64,000 nt of DNA. Origin: an uncultured Tenacibaculum sp. (lineage in GTDB: Bacteria > Bacteroidota > Bacteroidia > Flavobacteriales > Flavobacteriaceae). The stretch is taken from the NCBI RefSeq assembly GCF_947498805.1, contig NZ_CANMLT010000009.1, positions 1-64,000 on the forward strand, written 5' to 3'. The position numbers were made by a program, and so were the translations under genes. The notes under the pieces were generated by a model. That model was not told the DNA's origin. It saw nothing but the letters and a program-made list of their open reading frames with translations, and made no database searches. Shown here piece by piece: positions 43,839-51,863 of the stretch; within the stretch, counting starts at the first letter, position 1, and each line of letters starts with the position of its first letter.

Positions 43839-44765
43839 TTATTCTACGGGAATACAAAGATCTACAATCCACTTCCCTTCTGGATGCTCTTGTGCATTAT
43901 TATAATAGATTTCAAACGGATCTCTATCTGCTTTTCTATAACCATTTTCGCCCATCCAAACAAAATTACTTTCCCAAGCTTGCTGAAACTCTCTTGGCGT
44001 AACCTCTAAATGCGCCACAATACATTTTGCAGCTGGAATTGTTTTCAGGTTAATCTCTCCATTAGCAATTACTTTTTCATTTAATATCATGCAAGCGCTC
44101 ATTCTTATTTTAGTCGGATCGGTAATCTTAGGGCTATCGTGATAAATCGTCATCATTCGTAAATTGGGTTGATTCATCAATCCCTTTGGTGCTGCCCACT
44201 TCACTAACCTGTCATAAGCATTACCTACAGAATCCATTTTACCTTGATGACTTATATAAGCCACATCCATTTCAGGAAGTACTTTTACTTCTATTTTTTT
44301 TGCATTCATTTTAATCCAGTCTAAAGCATTATTAATATTGCTAATGTATTGCTCAAACCGAACTTCTATTTGACCATTCTTGCTTTCCGTTTTACAAATC
44401 TTGCTAAATTTTACGGGACTCTCTTTTGAAAACTGTACTGGAGAAATTCCGTAAAACTTTTTAAATGCTCTAGAAAACGAAGATAAATTCGTGAATCCTA
44501 CTTTTTCAGAAACTTCCGTAATACTCCTATCTTTTTGATGTAATAAATAATGTGCAGCTTTCTCTATCCTTTTTCTTGTAATAAACTCATTAATGGTTTC
44601 TTTCGTTACAATTTTAAAAAGCCTATGAAAATGAAATGCAGAAAAATGTGCTTTGGTAGCAATCTCCTCTAAAGTTAATTTTTTATCTAAATTTTCTTCT
44701 ATATAAAAAATTGCTTTACTTATTCTTACCGCAGTCGTATTAGGTATGTTTACTTCTTTTTTCAG
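43839..44765 (-). CDS. AraC regulator with GyrI-like effector domain, apparent CTG start
   Basis: An open frame runs from the TAA at 44769-44771 to the stop at 43839 and would give 308 residues. The first half is an AraC HTH pair (KLTLEEIATKAHFSAFHFHRLF and SITEVSEKVGFTNLSSFSRAF, ending YGISPVQF). The second half is GyrI-like (VKVLPEMDVAYISHQGKMDS to WIVDLCIPVE). No ATG, GTG or TTG lies before the HTH. CTG at 44763-44765, which overlaps the TGA of the upstream NDH-2 gene, gives the family-like start MKKEVNIP. The in-frame ATG at 44309 would leave only the GyrI half. It is a Rob/BmrR-like drug- or stress-responsive regulator by architecture. Confidence 0.7.
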   Translation of the reverse strand: MKKEVNIPNTTAVRISKAIFYIEENLDKKLTLEEIATKAHFSAFHFHRLFKIVTKETINEFITRKRIEKAAHYLLHQKDRSITEVSEKVGFTNLSSFSRAFKKFYGISPVQFSKESPVKFSKICKTESKNGQIEVRFEQYISNINNALDWIKMNAKKIEVKVLPEMDVAYISHQGKMDSVGNAYDRLVKWAAPKGLMNQPNLRMMTIYHDSPKITDPTKIRMSACMILNEKVIANGEINLKTIPAAKCIVAHLEVTPREFQQAWESNFVWMGENGYRKADRDPFEIYYNNAQEHPEGKWIVDLCIPVE

Positions 44766-46075
44766 GATTTATTCTCTGTTTGAAATGAATATTGATTTTT
44801 CTTTTTAAAAGGACGGATAATTAAACGTGTTTCTCTATCGAAACGAATATAATTATACACCCAATTCATAAAAACAATTACTTTATTTCTAAAACCAATT
44901 AATGAAAATAAATGTACAAACATCCACACAAACCAAGCAAATACCCCTTGGAATTTCCACTTTGGTAAATCAACCACAGCTTTGTTTCGTCCGATAGTTG
45001 CCATGGATCCTTTATCATTATACGTAAATGGCTTTTGCTTTTTGCCTGTGTATTTTGCCACCAAGTTCTTTCCTAACACAGTTCCTTGTTGAATGGCAGG
45101 CTGTGCCATCATAGGATGTCCATATTCAAACTTTTCAGTTTCCATACAAGCAACATCTCCAATTGCATAAATATTATCGTATCCTTCTAATTTAGAAAAT
45201 CGATCTACTTTCAATCGATTTGGTCTTTCTATTAAACATTCAGAAGAAAGTCCGTCAATTATTTTTCCTTTTACTCCTGCTGCCCAAATTACCGTAGCAG
45301 CATCAAAATGATCATGCCCGTTAGTAGTTACCGTTGTTCCATCATAATCCAACACTCGTAAATCTTTCCAAACATCAACTCCTAACTTAATTAAAAAGTC
45401 TTCTGCTTTATCAGAAGCTCCTTTACTCATTCCTTTCAGCAATTCACCTGAACTTTGAATTAGGTTTATTTTCATCTGGCGAATATCCAAATCTGGATAA
45501 TCTTTAGGCAAAATACCTTTTTTCATCTCTGCCAAAGCTCCTGCTAACTCAACTCCTGTAGGACCACCTCCAACAATGACAAAGTTCATTAAAGCTCTTC
45601 GCTTCTCTAAATCACTTTGCAATAAGGCTTCTTCAAAATTTTCTAATACTAAACTACGAATATTCAACGCTTGTGGAACTGATTTCATTTCCATTGCATA
45701 TTTTTTAATATTCGTATTTCCAAAGAAATTGGTTGTAGAACCTGTTGCAATAATCAATTCGTCATACTCTAAATTACCTATAGAAGTTTCTAGAATATTT
45801 TCTTCAGCATTTACATTGGTTACTTCTGCTAAACGAAAAAAGAAATTCTCTACATCATTAAACCTCTTTCTCAGAGGAAAGGCAATACTGTCGGGTTCTA
45901 ATCCACCTGTAGCTACCTGATATAATAAAGGTTGAAAAGTATGATAATTATGTTTGTCTATTAAAACTACTTGAAGTTCTTGATTTTCTAATCCCCTAGC
46001 AACGGCTAATCCAGCAAAACCTCCACCTACAATCACAATACGTGGAAAACTGGTTTGAGGTATATTCATATACAC
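44762..46075 (-). CDS. ndh: Type II NADH dehydrogenase (NDH-2)
   Basis: A flavoprotein of 437 residues with two nucleotide-binding motifs: IVIVGGGFAGLAVARGL for FAD and FVIVGGGPTGVELAGALAEM for NADH. IYAIGDVACME marks the second FAD contact, and AQPAIQQG the quinone-site region. A hydrophobic C-terminal segment (WFVWMFVHLFSLIGF) and basic tail should anchor it to the inner membrane. It passes electrons from NADH to quinone without proton pumping. It sits between an unknown protein and the AraC-GyrI gene, whose CTG overlaps its stop. Confidence 0.93.
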   Translation of the reverse strand: MYMNIPQTSFPRIVIVGGGFAGLAVARGLENQELQVVLIDKHNYHTFQPLLYQVATGGLEPDSIAFPLRKRFNDVENFFFRLAEVTNVNAEENILETSIGNLEYDELIIATGSTTNFFGNTNIKKYAMEMKSVPQALNIRSLVLENFEEALLQSDLEKRRALMNFVIVGGGPTGVELAGALAEMKKGILPKDYPDLDIRQMKINLIQSSGELLKGMSKGASDKAEDFLIKLGVDVWKDLRVLDYDGTTVTTNGHDHFDAATVIWAAGVKGKIIDGLSSECLIERPNRLKVDRFSKLEGYDNIYAIGDVACMETEKFEYGHPMMAQPAIQQGTVLGKNLVAKYTGKKQKPFTYNDKGSMATIGRNKAVVDLPKWKFQGVFAWFVWMFVHLFSLIGFRNKVIVFMNWVYNYIRFDRETRLIIRPFKKKNQYSFQTENKS

Positions 46076-46094
46076 TAAATTTTAGATAACAAAT

Positions 46095-46646
46095 TTACGA
46101 AAGAGTTAGCTCTTGGCGAATTTCTACCTTAATAATTTGTAAAGATTTATGCGTAGATATCAATTCTTCAATCACTTTTTTTTGAATCGTTTTTAAATCT
46201 CCATTTAAATATTTCATCCACTTTGTATCCTTAAAAACAGCTTGAGCACTTTTCAGTTTTTGATGTGCCATTTCAGAAGTCATCAAAAAAAGCTTGGCAC
46301 CCTTGTCATTTTGTATTCTACAAATCTTAGCATGTTCATTTTCAAAATCTACTGTCAAGTAAAACACTTTGTCCGTATCATTTAAAGGATAAAAATCACT
46401 CCAATTGGCAAATCCAACATAATATTTCTGATTCTTATAACCTTCGATTCCTTTTATTTTCCATCGACAATTGGCTACTCTACCCCAATGGTTTGAATAT
46501 CGAAATACTCCTTCTTCGGTATAATAGTAATAACTTCCAGATTTACTTTGAAAATGTGCTTTCATATCTTTAAAGAAATCCACATTTTTCATTTCAAACT
46601 CACAATACGTATATCGGTAAAAATTGAATTTATGATACTGCTTCAA
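46095..46646 (-). CDS. Protein of unknown function between regulator and NDH-2
   Basis: 183 residues if TTG 46646 is used, directly after the stop of the XRE gene; ATG 46592 (MKNVDFFKDM) would give 165. The sequence is rich in Tyr, Trp and Lys (SGSYYYYTEEGVFRYSNHWGRVANCRWKI), without signal peptide or membrane helix. The C-terminal half is helical. No family was recognised. Tight linkage to the XRE/S24-like regulator suggests a dedicated partner. Confidence 0.65.
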   Translation of the reverse strand: MKQYHKFNFYRYTYCEFEMKNVDFFKDMKAHFQSKSGSYYYYTEEGVFRYSNHWGRVANCRWKIKGIEGYKNQKYYVGFANWSDFYPLNDTDKVFYLTVDFENEHAKICRIQNDKGAKLFLMTSEMAHQKLKSAQAVFKDTKWMKYLNGDLKTIQKKVIEELISTHKSLQIIKVEIRQELTLS

Positions 46647-47402
46647 TTACAATCTATTTTTTAGTTTTGAAAACTCCTGTTCTAAAAACGATAGTTTATC
46701 TTCTAACGGACTATGAAACTCAGGTAACCTATTTAAAAATACATACTGAACATCCCATAATTCTTTGATCGCTTTTTTATCAAAAATCTTATCATCAATA
46801 TTTTTATGATCCGCTCTAAAAACAAAAGTATCTTCTTTCTTAAAAATACGTCTTAAAATCAACTCCTCTTCTACAACTGCCATCACCAAGTTCCCTTCTC
46901 TCATTTCATCAGCTGTGCTAAGTGCTACTTGTTTACCCACGACCATGTCTCCAGGATACAAACCTTTATCATTCGAAGTCATCTCCAAATTCGGAACAAT
47001 CAAACCTCTTAATACAGCTTCATCTTCAATAGGTAATTTTACCACAGGCAAATCTTTTATAAACTTCGGTTTATCATAATACTTAACATAGTCAGTATAA
47101 TAATCCTTTGTAATCAGAGGAATTTCCAAAAATTCTCTTTTTGTTACCTCTTCTACCATAATTGTAACATCTCCTTTAAACCTTAATAATGCGTTTACGG
47201 TTAATTCAGAGGTTAAAATATCGTCTATAGTTATGCTAAAATAATTAGCAACCTTTATAATTGTCTCTATTTTAGGTTCACTCCTTTCTTCTTCATAAGC
47301 ACCTAAAGTAGCTCTTTTTAAGTCAAATAGCTCTGCAAATGCCTGCTGACTCATTCCTTTAACTCCTCTAATTTTTTTTATATTTTTTCCAAAAAAAGAC
47401 AT
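46647..47402 (-). CDS. XRE-family regulator with S24/LexA-like C-terminal domain
   Basis: An N-terminal HTH (KGMSQQAFAELFDLKRATLGAYEEERSEP) is joined to a C-terminal LexA/CI-like domain (GLYPGDMVVGKQVAL, EGNLVMAVVEEELILRRIF). The usual Ser-Met of the catalytic GDSM motif is not seen (TSNDKGLYPGD), so self-cleavage is doubtful. The preferred start is ATG 47402; an upstream ATG at 47423 is in frame. It leads a minus-strand operon with an unknown protein, NDH-2 and the AraC-GyrI gene. Dyads upstream suggest autoregulation. Confidence 0.83.
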   Translation of the reverse strand: MSFFGKNIKKIRGVKGMSQQAFAELFDLKRATLGAYEEERSEPKIETIIKVANYFSITIDDILTSELTVNALLRFKGDVTIMVEEVTKREFLEIPLITKDYYTDYVKYYDKPKFIKDLPVVKLPIEDEAVLRGLIVPNLEMTSNDKGLYPGDMVVGKQVALSTADEMREGNLVMAVVEEELILRRIFKKEDTFVFRADHKNIDDKIFDKKAIKELWDVQYVFLNRLPEFHSPLEDKLSFLEQEFSKLKNRL

Positions 47403-47454
47403 TTTTGCTAATTTTATTTGCAATATTAAAAATAATTTGTACTTTTACACTAAC

Positions 47455-47489
47455 AATATTAGCTAATAATTCTGTTTTGTGCTAATATT
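47455..47489. promoter_or_regulatory. Operator-like dyad between divergent genes
   Basis: AATATTAGC (47455-47463) and GCTAATATT (47481-47489) are inverted repeats 17 bases apart, and ATTAGCTAAT (47458-47467) is itself a perfect palindrome. They lie upstream of the XRE gene and of the divergent YbjN-like gene, so one regulator could act on both. A further GCTAAT-like half site lies near 47407. The remaining part of the 242-base gap shows no other clear element. Confidence 0.45.
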
Positions 47490-47644
47490 TTTAGACAAAA
47501 ACAGAAAACAAACCAAATATTAACTTAAAAAACACATCATGGTTGCAATAAGTATTTATTTTACTAGCGTAGTTTTTAGAACTTTTTTGTAATATTACAT
47601 CGCTAAAAAGAGAACTATATTAACAACTACTAAGCCAATTGCTA

Positions 47645-48040
47645 ATGGACAATTACTATTTAAAAACGAAGAGCTTCTTACAAGAACTCAATGTAAACAT
47701 TATTAAAGAAGACGAGAAAGACGGAATTTTTGTTATCGAAAAGGAAAGCTTCGGTATAAAAAGCATGATTATTGGAGTTGCTGCTCCTATTGTAATCATT
47801 GAACAATTTATATTCAAAGTAAACCAACCTAACGAAGAAATATTCAAAAGTCTTCTTAAGAAAAATCGAGACATTGTGCATGGTGCCTTTGTTTTAGACG
47901 ACAGCGGTGAGCGTGTTATTTTTAGAGACACCTTACAATTAGAAAATCTAGATCTAAATGAATTAGAAGCTAGTTTAAACTCCTTAAGCTTATTGTTAAG
48001 TGAGTATTCAGAACAAATTATTACATATTCAAAATATTAA
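47645..48040 (+). CDS. YbjN/CesT-like protein, first gene of the PspA array
   Basis: 131 residues with the alternating helix-strand pattern of YbjN/type III chaperone-like domains (YLKTKSFLQELNVNIIKEDE, GIFVIEKESFGIKSMIIGVAAPIVIIEQFIF, HGAFVLDDSGERVIFRDTL). ATG 47645 was chosen; an in-frame TTG lies two codons upstream. It lies 10 bases before pspA. In E. coli the PspA paralogue YjfJ is likewise preceded by a small protein of this kind (YjfI). It may act as an adaptor or chaperone for the complex (inference). Confidence 0.75.
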   Translation: MDNYYLKTKSFLQELNVNIIKEDEKDGIFVIEKESFGIKSMIIGVAAPIVIIEQFIFKVNQPNEEIFKSLLKKNRDIVHGAFVLDDSGERVIFRDTLQLENLDLNELEASLNSLSLLLSEYSEQIITYSKY

Positions 48041-48050
48041 AAAAATTATC

Positions 48051-48773
48051 ATGAACATTTTTAGAAGACTTTTTAGAATAGGAAAAGCTGAAGCACATTC
48101 TGCTATCGACAAAATGGAGGATCCTATTAAGATGACCGAGCAAGGAATTAGAGATATGAAGCAAGATTTAGACAAAAGTCTTGAAGCATTAGCTCAAGTA
48201 AAAGCTATGGCTATTAGAGCTAATAACGAAAAAGAAGAATACACTTCTAAAGCCGAAGATTATCAAAATAAAGCCATGCTTATTTTAAAGAAAGCTCAAA
48301 ACGGTGACTTAAATATGGCGGAAGCTGATCGTTTGGCCAAAGAAGCTTTAATCAAAAAAGAAGAAGCTACAAAGCATGTTGAGAGAGCTACTCTTGAAGC
48401 GGATAAATTTAACCAATCGGTTTCTCAATTAGAAAAGAATGTTTCTGAGATCAAATCGAACATTAGCAAATGGGAAAATGAATTAAAAACCCTAAAAGCT
48501 AGAGTTAAAGTAAGCAACGCTACTAAGAACTTAAACAAGCAAATGGCTGAAATCGATAGTTCAAGTACAGTTTCTATGCTAGAGCGCATGAAGGAAAAAG
48601 TACAACAAGAAGAAGCTTTAGCTGACGCTTATGGAGATATTGCTAACAAATCTAAGAGTATCGATGAAGAATTAGATGCTGCCGTAGACACTACAGAAAC
48701 AAGTGCAATGAGCGACTTAGAAAAATTAAAAGAACAATTAGGAATGAATAATAAAGATTCTGAAAACAGCTAA
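48051..48773 (+). CDS. pspA: PspA/IM30 (ESCRT-III-like) membrane protein
   Basis: 240 residues. The amphipathic N-terminal helix MNIFRRLFRIGKAEAHSAIDKMEDP includes the family EDP motif. Long coiled-coil helices follow to about residue 190 and then an acidic tail. This is the YjfJ/PspA type. In the family it coats and protects damaged inner membrane and remodels bilayers. The start at ATG 48051 is preferred to an upstream frame from 48000 because it begins at the amphipathic helix. It lies in an operon with YqiJ-like and flotillin genes. Confidence 0.92.
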   Translation: MNIFRRLFRIGKAEAHSAIDKMEDPIKMTEQGIRDMKQDLDKSLEALAQVKAMAIRANNEKEEYTSKAEDYQNKAMLILKKAQNGDLNMAEADRLAKEALIKKEEATKHVERATLEADKFNQSVSQLEKNVSEIKSNISKWENELKTLKARVKVSNATKNLNKQMAEIDSSSTVSMLERMKEKVQQEEALADAYGDIANKSKSIDEELDAAVDTTETSAMSDLEKLKEQLGMNNKDSENS

Positions 48774-48795
48774 TAGTATAAAACTTAAATAATAT

Positions 48796-49518
48796 ATGGT
48801 TGGATTAACTGATATACTTTTTTCTCCAGTAAACATTTCGCTAACAATTCTACTAATCATTTTAGTATTGTATTGGCTTTTAACAATAATTTCTGGAATT
48901 GATTTCGATCTAGACTTTGATGTAGAAGTTGATGTTGATATAGATAGTGATATTGATATTGATGCTGAAACCAGCTTGGATAGCGGTAATGTATCTATTG
49001 AAGATGTTTCAAATGCAGAAGTAAAGCATCAGAATATTATAAAAAACAGAAGAAAGGATTTAAAATGGTGGCAAATAGTATTGATCTACTTCAATTTCGT
49101 TGGGCTGCCATTTATGTTCACTTTTACTTTTTGGATTTTTTCTTGGTGGTTTTTAACCGTTTTTACAACCAACCTAACAAATAGCTATAACAATAGCTTA
49201 GGTTTTATTATTTTCTTTTTGGCTATTATTCCTTCATTAATATTAACAAAAATAGGTACAACACCTTTCAAATCCTTATTTAAAAACTTTAGTAAAAAAG
49301 GAGTTGATTCGCTTGACCTTATTGGAAGAGTTGGAATTTTAGAAACCAATATTAAAGAAGAACGCATTGGAAAAGCAAAAATAAAAATAGAATCAAGTCC
49401 AATTATTGTTTATGTAAAATCTATTGATGGAAAACCAATAGGTATGGATGAGAATATAATTATAATCAACCAAGTTAAAGGAGACAATCTTTATTTGGTT
49501 CAACACTATGAAAAATAA
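48796..49518 (+). CDS. YqiJ/NfeD-like membrane protein with OB-fold
   Basis: 240 residues: a membrane helix (ISLTILLIILVLYWLLTII), a strongly acidic segment of alternating Asp (FDVEVDVDIDSDIDIDAE), two more hydrophobic helices (about 100-150) and a C-terminal OB-fold (LIGRVGILETN to GDNLYLVQHYE). This layout is that of YqiJ, the partner of flotillin YqiK, and of NfeD proteins. It lies directly upstream of the flotillin gene by 25 bases, as expected. The acidic stretch may bind cations (inference). Confidence 0.87.
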   Translation: MVGLTDILFSPVNISLTILLIILVLYWLLTIISGIDFDLDFDVEVDVDIDSDIDIDAETSLDSGNVSIEDVSNAEVKHQNIIKNRRKDLKWWQIVLIYFNFVGLPFMFTFTFWIFSWWFLTVFTTNLTNSYNNSLGFIIFFLAIIPSLILTKIGTTPFKSLFKNFSKKGVDSLDLIGRVGILETNIKEERIGKAKIKIESSPIIVYVKSIDGKPIGMDENIIIINQVKGDNLYLVQHYEK

Positions 49519-49543
49519 TAACTAACTAAAATCAATTAATTTT

Positions 49544-51652
49544 ATGGAAACATTAAGTAATGGAGCACAAATTGCCATTATAGCTGTTGTAGGTATTTTG
49601 TTTTTATTTATAGTATTCATTGCTGTAATTGCAATGTTCTATAAGAAAATACCTCAAGGAGAAGCTCTAGTGAAAACAGGTTTTGGAGGCACTGCAGTTG
49701 CTTTTGATAAAGGAATGTATGTTATCCCTGTTTTACACAAAGTAGAAGTAATGGATATTTCGGTTAAAAAAATCGAAATTGAACGTTTAGGTGATGACGG
49801 TCTTATATGTAAAGACAATATGCGTGCCGATATTAAAGTAGCATTCTTTTTAAGAGTAAATAAATCTAAAGATGATATTATTGAAGTAGCCCAAACAATT
49901 GGGTGTGAAAGAGCTTCTAATATTTCAACCTTAGAAGAGTTGTTTGGAGCTAAATTTTCTGAAGCTTTAAAAACAGTAGGAAAGAAATTCGATTTTGTTG
50001 ATCTATACGAAGCTCGTATGGAGTTTAGAGACGAAATTATGGAGTTAATTAGAAAAGACTTAAATGGATATGTTTTAGATGATTGTGCCATTGATTATTT
50101 GGAGCAAACGGATGTTCAGCACTTAAAGGCAGATAATATCTTAGACTCAGAAGGTATTAAGAAGATTACCGAATTAACAGCCGCTCAAAACATAAAGTCT
50201 AATTTGATTAAGCGTGATGAAGAAAAAGTAATTCGTAAACAAGATGTAGAAGCTAGAGAAGCTATTTTAGAGTTAGACAAACAATTAGCAGAAAAAGAAG
50301 AGCAACAAAAAAGAGAAATCGCAAATATAAAAGCACGTGAAGAAGCAGAAACTTTAAAAGTGGCTGAAGAAGAGCGTTTAAAATCTGAGACTGCTAGAAT
50401 TGCTACTGAAGAAAAGGTACAAGTTGCAGAAGAAAATATGCAACGTCAAATCATTGTTGCAGAAAAAAATAAAGTGCGTACAGAGGCTGTTGAAACAGAG
50501 CGTGTTGAAAAAGACAGAGCATTAGAGGCTACAGAACGTGAACGTATTGTTACACTTGCTCAAATTGAAAAAGAGAAAGTTGTAGAGGTTGAAAAGAAAA
50601 ACATTCAAGATGTTATTCGCGATAGAGTGATGCTAGAAAAGGGCGTGGTAGAAGAGCAAGAAAACATGAAAGATATTGAAGCTTTCAAAGGTGCTGATCG
50701 TGAAAAGCAAGTTGCTATTACTTTAGCTGAGAAATCTGCGGAAGAGCAATTAATTAAACGAATTAAATTAGCTGAAGCAGAAAAAGAAGCGGCAAAACAA
50801 AAAGCTGAAGAAATTAACATTCATGCACAAGCTCAAAAAGAAGCGAGTGAAAAAGAAGCTGAAGCAAGAAAAACATTAGCAGAGGCTAAAGCAAAAGAAG
50901 AAGCTACTATTGGTATGTCTGAAGCACAAGTAATGCACGCAAAAGCAGATGCTAACGAACGTCAAGGACTTGTAGAAGCTACTATTATAGAGAAAAAAGC
51001 AAAAGCGGAAGCTGCAGGTACTTTAGCAAAAGCGGAGGCCTTAAAAGAAGAAGGTATTGCAGAAGCAGAAGTAATTAAAGAAAAAGCGCTTGCACAAGCA
51101 ACTGGAGATAGAGAGATTGCATTGGCAGAAGCTGCTGGAATCGAAGAAAAAGCAGAAGCAATGAAGAAACTTGACGGTGTTGGTAAAGAACACGAAGAGT
51201 TTAAGCTACGCTTAGATAAAGAATTAAAAGTTGATTTAGCTCATATCAATGTTCAAAAAGATATTGCAGATGCGCAAGCTCAAGTTATTGGTGACGCATT
51301 GAAAGCTGCTAATATTGATATTGTAGGTGGAGAAACAATGTTCTTCGATCAAATCATTGGACAAATTACCAAGGCTAAAGGGTTTGATAGATTAGTACAA
51401 CATAGTGATAATATTCAAGATGTAAAAGATGCTATCTTAGGAAGTGACGATGTAAAAGGAAATTTATTAGATAAAATAAAAGACTTTGCTACCAAATACG
51501 GAATCTCTTCTGAAGATATTAAAAACCTAACTGTAGCCAACCTTTTAATGGACTTAAAAGGAAAAGCAACCAGTTCTGATGATGAAACACTTTTTGGTAA
51601 CCTATTCAATTTAGCAAAAGGTTTAGGTTTATCAAACCAAAAGTTATCATAA
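49544..51652 (+). CDS. Flotillin (YqiK-type SPFH protein)
   Basis: 702 residues. An N-terminal membrane segment (AIIAVVGILFLFIVFIAVIAM) precedes the SPFH/Band 7 domain (about 35-200, KIPQGEALVKTGFGG, MRADIKVAFFLRV). A long Ala/Glu/Lys-rich coiled coil (about 210-560) with EAEA-type repeats follows, then a C-terminal region of about 110 residues (NLLDKIKDFATKYGISSEDIKN). Flotillins build membrane scaffolds in ordered lipid zones. It is the last gene before a terminator and repeat, so it is probably the end of the first transcript of the array. Confidence 0.93.
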   Translation: METLSNGAQIAIIAVVGILFLFIVFIAVIAMFYKKIPQGEALVKTGFGGTAVAFDKGMYVIPVLHKVEVMDISVKKIEIERLGDDGLICKDNMRADIKVAFFLRVNKSKDDIIEVAQTIGCERASNISTLEELFGAKFSEALKTVGKKFDFVDLYEARMEFRDEIMELIRKDLNGYVLDDCAIDYLEQTDVQHLKADNILDSEGIKKITELTAAQNIKSNLIKRDEEKVIRKQDVEAREAILELDKQLAEKEEQQKREIANIKAREEAETLKVAEEERLKSETARIATEEKVQVAEENMQRQIIVAEKNKVRTEAVETERVEKDRALEATERERIVTLAQIEKEKVVEVEKKNIQDVIRDRVMLEKGVVEEQENMKDIEAFKGADREKQVAITLAEKSAEEQLIKRIKLAEAEKEAAKQKAEEINIHAQAQKEASEKEAEARKTLAEAKAKEEATIGMSEAQVMHAKADANERQGLVEATIIEKKAKAEAAGTLAKAEALKEEGIAEAEVIKEKALAQATGDREIALAEAAGIEEKAEAMKKLDGVGKEHEEFKLRLDKELKVDLAHINVQKDIADAQAQVIGDALKAANIDIVGGETMFFDQIIGQITKAKGFDRLVQHSDNIQDVKDAILGSDDVKGNLLDKIKDFATKYGISSEDIKNLTVANLLMDLKGKATSSDDETLFGNLFNLAKGLGLSNQKLS

Positions 51653-51660
51653 AAAGCTAG

Positions 51661-51691
51661 ATTCAAGAGTTTAAAAAGCTCTTGAATTTTA
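51661..51691 (+). terminator. Terminator after the flotillin gene
   Basis: ATTCAAGAG (51661-51669) and CTCTTGAAT (51680-51688) form a perfect 9-bp stem with a 10-base loop, followed by TTT. The short T-run makes it moderate in strength. Confidence 0.6.
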
Positions 51692-51707
51692 ACTGTCTTA
51701 GAATTAT

Positions 51708-51800
51708 AATCGTCATTCCGATGGAGGTACGAGTGAAGAAATCTCTTAATAAAAAACAGATTGCTTCTTTCCACTGCGTTTCAATCGCAATGACGATTTT
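51708..51800. repeat. 93-bp intergenic repeat with 10-bp terminal inverted repeats
   Basis: AATCGTCATT (51708-51717) and AATGACGATT (51791-51800) are perfect inverted ends. Inside lie GGAGGTACGAGTGAAGAAAT and AGATTGCTTC, typical of the 'GTCATTCCGA...CAATGACGA' palindromic repeats dispersed in Bacteroidota chromosomes. It encodes no credible protein. It separates the flotillin and AAA+ genes. Mobility is not shown. Confidence 0.65.
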
Positions 51801-51801
51801 C

Positions 51802-51826
51802 TGTAAAAACACTCTTTTTACAGAGT
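51802..51826 (+). promoter_or_regulatory. Hairpin before the AAA+ gene
   Basis: TCTGTAAAAA and TTTTTACAGA (51802-51826) form a perfect 10-bp stem with a 5-base loop, 38 bases before the ATG. It could stabilise the leader or act as a weak terminator; no T-run follows. Confidence 0.35.
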
Positions 51827-51863
51827 ACATAATGATTCCAATAGAATTCACTAAAAAAAGTAC

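Noticed and set aside
47639..47644. TTG start two codons before the YbjN-like ATG
   Set aside because: An ATG in a usual position is available and the extra two residues add nothing.
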